From positions 124,001-188,000 of the forward strand of contig JADNYV010000051.1 of the NCBI GenBank assembly GCA_015501055.1: a stretch of 64,000 nt of DNA. The letters run 5' to 3'. Positions 56,875 to 64,000 of this stretch are shown in pieces. The stretch comes from Mucidula mucida. Lineage: Eukaryota; Basidiomycota; Agaricomycetes; Agaricales; Physalacriaceae. Made by a program: the position numbers and the translations under genes. The notes beneath the pieces are model-generated. The model worked only from the letters and a program-made list of their open reading frames with translations, did no database searches and had not been told where the DNA came from. The number at the start of each line of letters is the position of its first letter. The stretch's first letter is position 1.

Positions 56875-58698
56875 TCAAGCCGGGGAAAGTCCAAGAGCCG
56901 ATGCGAAATGTTTCGCTTTTGTTGAGGGTAGCGCCTTCGTGAAGATATCAGCGACCATGTCGTCGGTTGGGCAGTAGGTGATGTGAATGTCTTGGCGTTT
57001 GATGAGATACCAGATGAAATGGAACCGGATATCGATGTGTTTTGTGCGGGCGTGATGCTGGCCCGGCTCGGCGTGTGCGAGTGCGATGGCGGACTGGTTG
57101 TCGTCGTGGATAGTGATGGGATCCGTGAGCTGGACAAGGAAGAGCTCTGAGAGAAAATTCCGGATCCAGACAGCCTCTTTGCCCGCGTAAGTCAGCGCGA
57201 CATATTCGGCTTCGGTTGTCGAAAGTGCGACAAGTTCCTGCTGCTTAGCAGACCAGGAAACGGCTCCACCATCAAGAAGAAAGGCGTACCCAGAAACTGC
57301 TTTCCTATTGTCGAGGGACATCCCGTCCGCGTTGACATATCCTTCCAACCCTTCATTCCTTCCTTCTCCTCCAAATGTCAGCTTCCAGCTTCGCGTTCCC
57401 TTGAGATAGCGCAAGACGCGCTTCGCGGCTTCCCAGTGCGGGCGTCCAGGATTTGTGGTGAAACAAGAGAGGATGGCGGCAGAAAAAGAGATGTCCGGAC
57501 GCGTCCCTGTGGTGAGCCAAATCAAGGCTCCCACAACCGCGTGGTAAGGAACAGTGGAAAGTTCTGCAATCTCCTGCGGGTCCGTCGGGCACTGGTCGCG
57601 TGAGAGCAACACGTTCGGGTCGAGGGGTACAGCAGACGGCTTGGCGTTCTCCATGCCAAAGCGCTGAAGGATTGAATTGATGTATGAAGACTGATTAATG
57701 GAGAGCGTGCGCTGCGCTCTGTCGCGTATAATCTCCATTCCAAGAAGCCACAAAATATCTCCAAGACACGTAATCTTGAAGAGTCGTCCAATCCAAGTTT
57801 GAACATCGTCGATCAAGAAAGCTGAACTGCCCGTGATGGTGCAGTCATCAACGTGGATGGCAAGAATGACAATGTCGGCTCCGGAGATGAGCCGAAATAC
57901 GGCGTAGTCAGTCGCAAGAGGAGCAAAGCCAAGTGTGGCAAGAGATTTAGTGAGTTTCTCGTACCATTTTCGGCTGCTTTGCTTCAACCCGTAAATAGTT
58001 TTGCGTAAGCGGAGGACGTAGTCGCGACGATTCGCAAACTCATAGTCAGGCGGCTGCTCCATATAGATCTCCTCGTCGTCCTCGAATTCTCCGTTGAGAA
58101 ATGCCGCGTGAAAGTCGAAGACCTGAATGTCCCAATCATTCCGGGCTGCAATTGCGAGGATGAGACGAAGGGATGGGAGTTTGGCAACGGGTGCGAAGGT
58201 GAGAAAATAGTCAACACCTTCGACTTGGGTGAATCCTTGTGCAACGAGGCGGGCCTTGTACTTGTCGACGACCCCGCCAGCCTTCAACTTGATGTGAAGG
58301 ACAAACTTGGAGCCAATAACGTTGTGATCCGCGGGACGCGGGACCAGTTCCCATGTGCCAGCCTCAATCAGTGTTCTGATCTTGGCGTCAATTGCTGCCA
58401 TCCACCTTGGCCAGTCACCACGTCGCTTGGCTTCTGCTAGCGTCGGCTCTATGCCCAACGACTCAGCGACGGCTGCTTGCATAGCAAACTCGTGATAGCT
58501 CTGAGCTGTCTCCACCTCAACATAGCCTGCCTGCTCATTGCTCTGTGCAGTGGATGCGTCGTCACCACTCTGTGTGGGCGACTCTTGGGATGGTCCGGAC
58601 GACTTCGACCTAGACGCCATGTCGGCTGCCTTGGAAGTCGCTTTTTGTGCGCGCTTGCCCTCCTGGATGTTCGACTGGTTGATTCCTTGCCGCTTCAA
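56875..58698 (-). CDS. Copia reverse transcriptase/RNase H, open frame
   Basis: 607 codons without a stop. Motifs: WELVPRP..GSKFVLHIK, YKARLVAQGFTQVEGVDY, DVQ-type FDFHAAFLNGE, the catalytic AIHVDDC box, then RNase H with NADGMSLDNRKAVSGY, KQQELVALSTTEAEYVAL and TKHIDIRFHF. The usual DADW of Copia RNase H reads NADG here, with the second Asp kept. This module makes cDNA from the element RNA; since upstream frames are broken it would not be expressed normally. Confidence 0.88.
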   Translation of the reverse strand: MKRQGINQSNIQEGKRAQKATSKAADMASRSKSSGPSQESPTQSGDDASTAQSNEQAGYVEVETAQSYHEFAMQAAVAESLGIEPTLAEAKRRGDWPRWMAAIDAKIRTLIEAGTWELVPRPADHNVIGSKFVLHIKLKAGGVVDKYKARLVAQGFTQVEGVDYFLTFAPVAKLPSLRLILAIAARNDWDIQVFDFHAAFLNGEFEDDEEIYMEQPPDYEFANRRDYVLRLRKTIYGLKQSSRKWYEKLTKSLATLGFAPLATDYAVFRLISGADIVILAIHVDDCTITGSSAFLIDDVQTWIGRLFKITCLGDILWLLGMEIIRDRAQRTLSINQSSYINSILQRFGMENAKPSAVPLDPNVLLSRDQCPTDPQEIAELSTVPYHAVVGALIWLTTGTRPDISFSAAILSCFTTNPGRPHWEAAKRVLRYLKGTRSWKLTFGGEGRNEGLEGYVNADGMSLDNRKAVSGYAFLLDGGAVSWSAKQQELVALSTTEAEYVALTYAGKEAVWIRNFLSELFLVQLTDPITIHDDNQSAIALAHAEPGQHHARTKHIDIRFHFIWYLIKRQDIHITYCPTDDMVADIFTKALPSTKAKHFASALGLSPA

Positions 58699-58876
58699 GA
58701 GCGACTCGACGAATTGTGGGATTTCAGGGGTGGTGAAGAAAATGGATTTGGCGCGCTGGTGGATGGTACGGCCACTGGAGGAGGCATTGAGGGCAGAGCT
58801 GAAGTAGGGGTAGGTGCGTTTTTCGAATTTTGAGCACCTGCCTTTTGCTGAATGTCTCCCTGCTTCTCCCCCTCAT

Positions 58877-60415
58877 TCAGCACACCTTCCAAATGTAATT
58901 CTGCTGCGTCGTCAAATTTGACGCTTTGTTCCACCAAAATTGTGTGTGTTTCCGGCCAGTAAATACGATGGCCACTGCTCTCATTGTCGAATCCAAGCCA
59001 GCGCACGACGCGACCGCGTCCATCAAGTTTTGAGCCGTCCTCATTATGCACCCAAACCTTGCAGCCAAACTGGTGCAGGTCTCGCAAGTTGGGTTTGGTG
59101 CCATGGAGGATTTGTACGGCGTCTTGCCGTCGAGTACGCGAGTTGAGGTACAATTCTTGAGGTAGACAACGTGTTTGAGTGCCTCACCCCAAAGATTTTT
59201 AGGAAGACCAGATGCATGGAGAAGTGCGCGAACACGCTCAAGAGCAGTGCGGTTGAACCGCTCCGCAATGCCGTTGTGCTCCGGAGTATCGTGAACCGTC
59301 AGATTCCTCTTCGTCCCTTGTGCCGCCAAATGCGCGTTGAACTCGCCACTGCGGTACTCGCCACCACGATCACTGTGGAGCTCGGGACCTTCTTCCCAAA
59401 TTGCGTGTCCAGCCAAGCCTCAAACTCTTTGTAGCTGTCGAAGGTCTGTCCTTCGTACGCTGGAGATATACTGCAGAGTATCACGAGCAGTCGTCGGTGA
59501 AGGAGACATAGTACTCCTTGTGCTGTGGCGTTTGGACGGGAGATGGACCCCAAAGGTCCGAATGAATGGTATCACCAACATTTTTCGCTCGCGCGCGCTC
59601 GCTGACCTTCTTGATAGGTTTCCGTGTCTGTTTCCCGTACTCGCATGAGTCGCAGGATTTCCGGAATGGCTTGGTTTCGTCAAGGATGATGCCTTCAACG
59701 TGGCCATCCTTCACCAATTGTTTGGCGGCATTGGGGGAAATGTGTCCGAGCATTTTGTGGAGCTCGTCGAGTGTAACAGTGATGGGAGACTCGGTGACTG
59801 CATGAGCGCGAGGTACGTCTGTTTCCGTCTTGTAGAGTCCCGCCCTAACCGGGATAACACCCAATAGCTTGTCCTTCTTGTCGAAGATGCGCGCTTCGCT
59901 GCCCCGAAACCACATGGAATATCCCGCCGCGTGATTTTGCTTATCGAGAGCAGAGTGACTCCCAGCTTTGGCGCATAAAGTATGTCACGCGCTAGGATGC
60001 GCGTCGTTTTGCCCGATTTGCTGCCAGGAAGGTACACATGCATGTCTCCCTTCCCAACAGCCTGGAACTTTCCTTGGTCGGCGGCGGTAATGGAGCGGGG
60101 TTCAATAGGAGTATAGTTGAACAACCTGTGGCGATAACAGGTCATATGGTGCGATGCGCCTGAGTCGAAGAGTTCGACATCAGGCTCGTGTGGAAGTGTG
60201 GAAGCGGCCACGAGGTACACCATTCCGAAGGTGCGTGTGAAGGGTTTGTCGCCTTCATCTCTAACCACTTCTCCTTCCTTCAGCTCCTCCCAGTCCTCCA
60301 GATCGGGGATTTCTTCTTGCGCGTCGATATCACTGAAGACGTCGGACTCCACATCGGGTATGTTCTCTCTTTCGTCTCCAGAAAATTCCATAGTGTCTGA
60401 TACGTTTCTCAGCAA
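58877..60415 (-). pseudogene. Copia protease and integrase, frame-broken
   Basis: Protease with DSGASHHM (about 60165) in the frame 59711-60415. A one-base break near 59933 leads into the GAG-pre-integrase/zinc part (LHKMLGHISPNAAKQL..CDSCEYGKQ) and the first integrase core residues (TIHSDLWGP). A TGA at about 59487, where CGA is expected, ends that frame. The core resumes in other frames with HSDRGGEYRSGEFN and NGIAERFNRTALERVRALLH (59416-58877). Confidence 0.82.
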
Positions 60416-61661
60416 TGGCAGACTCTCGCTGTCTGACTTGTCGTCATCGGAGTCGTACTCGGAGGTGTCGAGAAGTGCAGGAATAGATTCGTCGTCAGAG
60501 TCTTCGTCGGTGGAGGGGATAGATGGGGATGTGAGGGCTTATCAGAAGCCTCGGAAGGTACGTCGTCTTGAGCACCATCGAGTGTAATGTGCTCATCGAA
60601 GAAATAAAGGCCTGCAAGACCTTCAAGCTGTTCTGCGGAGTCCTGGACATACTCAGTCCCAGGCTCAACATACCCTCCTAGATTCTGCTCGACTTCCTCC
60701 GTCCAGTCGTCAAGCTTGGAGTCGTGATCGTCAGCATTGGCATACCAAACGCCATCCTCGTGGTCCGTGACCTTGTTGGCTGAGTCGTCCGACTTCCCCT
60801 TCCATTTTCCTTTCCCTCGGGGACCCTTCCCTTCCTTCCCACCTCCCTTCGCCCAGCACTCCGCCTTGATGTGACCCTTCTTGTGGCAGTTATAACACTC
60901 CACATTTTTACTCCTCCTCCGCTGACCACTCGCGTTACCGCCGTTTGCGTTGAACGCAGCTTCTTTCACCTCCTTCGGACGTGCCTTGATTGCACGACGA
61001 TCAGCCTCGTCGCTGATACCGCGGACGTAGGTGTCGACACTGAGAGGTGTCGCAAGGAGGGATGATGCTGCCGTGAGCGCAGCAAGATACGGGTCGTAGG
61101 ATGTGGGAAGTGAGCCGAGGAGTATAGCGACGAAGTTGTCGTCGCCTGGGTCTGCACCCATCGCGATAAGATCCTCGCAATGGCCTGCAGCTTGGCGAGG
61201 TGAGTCTTCACATCACCATTTTCTGTGCATCGTTCGTCCTGAAGCTTGCGGCGCAGGTCAACAACCATCGTTTGTGAGCGCTTTTCGAACTCAGCTTTGA
61301 CCTTTGCCCACATCAACGCCGCCGTCGCTTCACCCTTCACCTTCAAGAACAACGCATCCGAGATCGTCGACGCGATGCCTTGCTTGACAATGGCCTGCTC
61401 CGACCGCCATGCTCGGTTCTTGACATCCCACTTGTCGAGAGCCTCCTGCTCCGCCGTTGTGACGGCCTTCGGATCTGCGGGGACCGGCTTCATACCAGCT
61501 GGACTTGTCGTGGTGAGCTCCAGGTGGTGCCCGAGTGTTGCAGCATCGGCTGCAAATACGAAGCGGTCGCGGTAGAGGACGTAGTTCGTACCATCCGCCT
61601 TGCAGTGCGGGATATGAGCGAACAGATCGTTGAGCTGTTTCGTGTTGGTGGTGGTCGACAT
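60409..61661 (-). pseudogene. Copia Gag
   Basis: The start MSTTTNTKQLNDLF and a gag body (LMWAKVKAEFEKRSQTMVVD) run to about 61175, where one base is missing. The next frame carries GADPGDDNFVAILLGSLPTSY, typical of UBN2-type Copia Gag, and the CCHC knuckle CYNCHKKGHIKAEC (about 60875). A second break near 60545 separates Gag from the protease frame. Gag packages the element RNA. Confidence 0.85.
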
Positions 61662-61721
61662 AGCGAGAGATTACGAGCGGGAGGATAGCAAGTTATACGA
61701 GGATTGATTCAGGCAAGGTCG

Positions 61722-61733
61722 GGGCCCATAACC
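61722..61733 (-). promoter_or_regulatory. Copia primer binding site (half tRNA-iMet type)
   Basis: Directly next to the 5' LTR, element sense reads GGTTATGGGCCC. The opposite strand, GGGCCCATAACC, is an anticodon arm with a CAT anticodon in its loop, like that of initiator tRNA-Met. This fits priming by an internally cut tRNA-iMet, as known for Drosophila copia. Confidence 0.6.
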
Positions 61734-62078
61734 TGTGAGAATCGGACGATAAAACGAGGGTGAATGCACTGATGAATTCATCTCGAGTATATCCTCTTTA
61801 TACAACTTGACGAGCACCGTACTACGAAACTGGCAGTAGACACGAAGACCTGTAAACTAAATGACTGAGAATGCTAAGTAAGACTGCTGGGAACCATTGG
61901 TAAGTGAATTGAACTACGGGATAAGAAACAAACGGAAAACATATGAAGTGGCGGATTCGCGAGTTGAGTCCAGATTTAGAATGTGGATCCCGGAATGAAT
62001 CGGTGGATCCACAAGAGAAGACGCGTCACGTCGACGCGTTTGTGAGGACCGTCGGTCCGTCCGGCTTGAATGCCAACA
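61734..62078 (-). repeat. 5' LTR of the Copia element
   Basis: 345 bp. Compared with the 3' LTR it keeps CG at several sites where one copy has TG or CA. Confidence 0.9.
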
Positions 62079-62163
62079 TCATTTATACACCTGGCCTAGC
62101 CTAGTCTTACGAACGCAAACACTTTCTTCCTTAAGTTCTTGCTGTGGTACCTGGTTGAGTCTT

Positions 62164-62692
62164 TGTTATGAATCGCCATATTTTCACATTTTCAATCTTA
62201 TCATATCTTATTGGGGGGCTTGTCTTATCAACCAACGGACTGTTTCATCATCTGTTTCGTCACCGATCATACTCCTTTTCATTACCGAAGCCGTACTCAT
62301 GTCGGACACACGTCCAACACATGGATGACATCATACATGCTGATACCTCATGGACTCCCTATTGTATACACACCGCCGACACTTGTAGCACACATGGACG
62401 TTTCAGTATTATTACTTACATGCAGTTACCACTCGTATTTAATGGTTTCACGGACTAGTAGCATACAACACTGGGTCAAGGGCGTGGAGCATCCCTAGTG
62501 GAAACGTGTATGGACAAGGAGTCTCAAACACAGACTTACTAGTATATAAGCAGTAGTGTAGTATCATTGTACTTTAGTTCCGATCTCGTTTATACACCTG
62601 GCCTAGCCTAGTCTTACGAACGCGAACACTTTCTCTCTTAGTTCTTGCTGTGGTACCTGGTTTAGTCACGTGGCTATAGTCAGTCGCTAACA
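62164..62692 (+). repeat. Solo LTR B inside solo LTR A
   Basis: A 529-bp LTR of the same Gypsy family (TGTTATG..CTAACA) with target duplication GTCTT at 62159-62163 and 62693-62697. Its inferred transcript start keeps AGTTCCGATCT, unlike LTR A and element 2. Confidence 0.9.
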
Positions 62693-62742
62693 GTCTTGTG
62701 GCTTAGTCAGTTGCTAACAGTTTCGGGTGCTTCGTTGGACAT

Positions 62743-63340
62743 AATGAATTGGGGTGATAGGATTGGAGAGTGAAAGGGTGAAAGTGGGGATATGGGAGAT
62801 GCGGATTTTGATGAAACGGGTGAGGGAATAGAGGTTTGGATGAATAGGGAGGAGTCACCTAGATCTGAAATAGAATCCAGGACTTGGTAGGGTGGGGAAT
62901 GATGGTGTGTATTGTAAGGTAAGTAAAGTAGGTAGGTATTGTAACTGTCTACACTATTTTACCGACTACTGACTACGTATCTACGGAGCCCAAGAGCTCG
63001 TCACAAGTTCGCAATTGCCCAGCCGACGTCCCTCTGGTGTGAGGTAAGCCGAAGTTTTCCTGGGAACGGGGATTGACCCGTAAACAGCGCCCACTGAAGT
63101 GCAACTGCCAAAAGTTCGTTCTTGTGAGAGCGGCTACTTCCAGCACCCGAGGCAGTTATCTCTAACTGTTAGCCAGTGCTACTGGGACCAATACACATGT
63201 ATGCAGACGTGTGCTGGAATTAGGAATCCGTTGATCTGTAAGCAGGAAAGGGGATGGGGAAATGTGCGATGATCAAACAGCGAAGTGCTGATCGCCGATC
63301 AGGGATGTATGGTAGGTGGTAGAAAGTAGTTCCGATCTTC
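62743..63340 (-). other. Leader of Gypsy element 2 with PBS
   Basis: Counterpart of 5951-6549. The PBS AGATCGGAACT (63328-63338) is unchanged from element 1, although the LTR partner sequence has mutated. Confidence 0.65.
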
Positions 63341-63848
63341 TGTTAGCGACTGACTAAGCCACGAGACTCAACCAGGTACCACAGCAAGAACTAAGGAAGA
63401 AAACGTTCGCGTTCGTAAGACTAGGCTAGGCCAGGTGTATAAACGAGATTGGAACTAAAGTATAATGATACTACACTACTGCTTATATACTAGTAAGCCT
63501 GTGTTTGGGACTCCTTGTCCATACGTGTTTCCGCTAGGGATAACTCCACGCCCTTGACCCAGTGTTGTATGCTACTAGTCCGTGAAACCATTAAATACGA
63601 GTGATAACTGCATGTAAGTAATAATACTGAAACAACCATGTGTGCTACAAGTGTTGGTGGTGTGTATACAATGGGGAATCCATGAGGTATCGGCATGTAT
63701 GATGTCATCCATGTGTTAGGCGTGTGTCCGACAATGAACAGGAGTATAATCGGTGACGAAACAGATGATGAAACAGTCCGTTGGTTGATAAGACAAGGCC
63801 CCCAATAAGATATGATGTGAAAGTGTGAAAATATGGCAATTCATAACA
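63341..63848 (-). repeat. 5' LTR of Gypsy element 2
   Basis: A 508-bp LTR with small internal deletions (TGAGTACGGCTTCGG missing near 63731, and one ATAAG unit missing near 63810). It shares the A-for-G change in the transcript start with the 3' LTR. Confidence 0.9.
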
Positions 63849-63888
63849 CATTGCGGCATAGCCACAGCACATCTTGCCTCTTACCGTG

Positions 63889-64000
63889 ATGGCGCCTCAA
63901 CAACCAGCTGTCATCTGGCTCTCTACCTTCGTGTGTGCCCTCCTGGGCTTTTTTGCTTTCGTTTTCTTTGCTTGTTCAGCTATGGATCTCTCTTCAAGGC
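63889..64000 (+). CDS. Possible membrane protein, start only (runs off the window)
   Basis: ATG at 63889 opens a frame to the window end. The peptide begins MAPQQPAVIWLSTFV and continues through a Phe/Val/Leu-rich segment (LLGFFAFVFFACS), which would be a signal anchor or transmembrane helix. It lies 36 bp after the target duplication of Gypsy element 2, so the element sits just upstream. Too short to name. Confidence 0.3.
   Translation, partial: MAPQQPAVIWLSTFVCALLGFFAFVFFACSAMDLSSR

Larger units (their letters stand above)
56523..62078 (-). mobile_element. Ty1/Copia retrotransposon, nested and defective
   Basis: 5556 bp on the minus strand. 345-bp LTRs at 56523-56867 and 61734-62078 (TGTG..AACA); target duplication TCGTT at 56518-56522 and TCATT at 62079-62083, one CpG transition apart. 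Order in element sense: gag, protease, integrase, RT, RNase H, as in Pseudoviridae. The LTRs differ by five transitions (about 1.4 percent). RT/RNase H is open; gag, protease and integrase carry frame breaks and a CGA-to-TGA stop. Confidence 0.92.
56095..62719 (+). mobile_element. Solo LTR A inserted in gag of element 2, itself split twice
   Basis: A Gypsy-family LTR in the opposite orientation, with target duplication GTTTC at 56090-56094 and 62720-62724. Its own sequence is in three pieces: 56095-56522, 62084-62163 and 62698-62719 (about 530 bp in total). The first break is the Copia insertion, the second is solo LTR B. No internal coding region remains, so it arose by LTR-LTR recombination. 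Confidence 0.9.
50735..63848 (-). mobile_element. Ty3/Gypsy chromovirus (element 2) with nested insertions
   Basis: Same family and strand as element 1. LTRs at 50735-51262 and 63341-63848; target duplication CATTG at 50730-50734 and 63849-63853. Without the nested DNA (56095-62719 plus the duplicated GTTTC) it is about 6.5 kb. The RT/RNase H frame (52506-54224) is open, but gag has stops from CpG-to-TpG change and frame breaks occur elsewhere. The 5' LTR (63341-63848) has lost about 15 bp and 5 bp internally. It is clearly older than element 1, with more transitions. Confidence 0.92.

Noticed and set aside
56732..56977. Plus-strand ORF over the Copia LTR and RNase H end
   Set aside because: Crosses the LTR boundary and is antisense to RNase H; no features of its own.

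Overview
The window is eukaryotic, from a basidiomycete fungus and most likely a mushroom-forming Agaricomycete. Genes carry many 44-59 nt introns with GT..AG ends and short spliced exons. There are F-box-like and Zn2Cys6 regulators of the fungal type, a mitochondrial ATP synthase subunit 4, a heat shock factor, and Ty3/Gypsy chromoviruses and Ty1/Copia elements decaying by CpG-to-TpG change.

Layout. 501-8098: a four-exon gene of a local HNH-nuclease-like family, split in exon 1 by a complete Gypsy chromovirus (563-7078, TSD GAATC). 8523-8604: a tRNA-Ala-like gene. 9678-17319 (minus): one 11-exon gene whose 2377-codon model closes exactly; it joins an NFX1/ZNFX1-type SF1 helicase, an NFX1-like zinc region, three CbbX/SpoVK-type AAA+ domains and a coiled coil. 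17320-25365: about 8 kb with no gene I can support. 25366-27766: a heat shock factor gene and ATP4, divergent across 209 bp. 27950-31180: a degenerate tandem array of about 0.5-kb units with a GTCTA/TAGAC inverted-repeat core. 31030-36360: a tandem segmental duplication carrying two F-box genes. 36616-46165: five more loci of the HNH-like family (one intact, one with a single apparent frameshift, three damaged or partial) and a decayed F-box gene. 46363-49381: an 834-aa Zn2Cys6 transcription factor. 50735-63848: a second Gypsy chromovirus (TSD CATTG). Its gag holds a solo LTR (TSD GTTTC), and that LTR holds both a Copia element (TSD TCGTT/TCATT) and another solo LTR (TSD GTCTT). A possible membrane-protein ORF starts at 63889 and runs off the window.

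The most distinctive points are the helicase/triple-AAA fusion with introns inside three of its four P-loops, the six-locus HNH-like family (one copy cut by a young retrotransposon), two opposite retroelement priming strategies (Tf1-type self-priming and copia-type half-tRNA-iMet), the CpG-decay signature, and the unexplained 28-31 kb array. Many otherwise intact ORFs carry single-base deletions, so some frameshifts may be assembly errors rather than biology.
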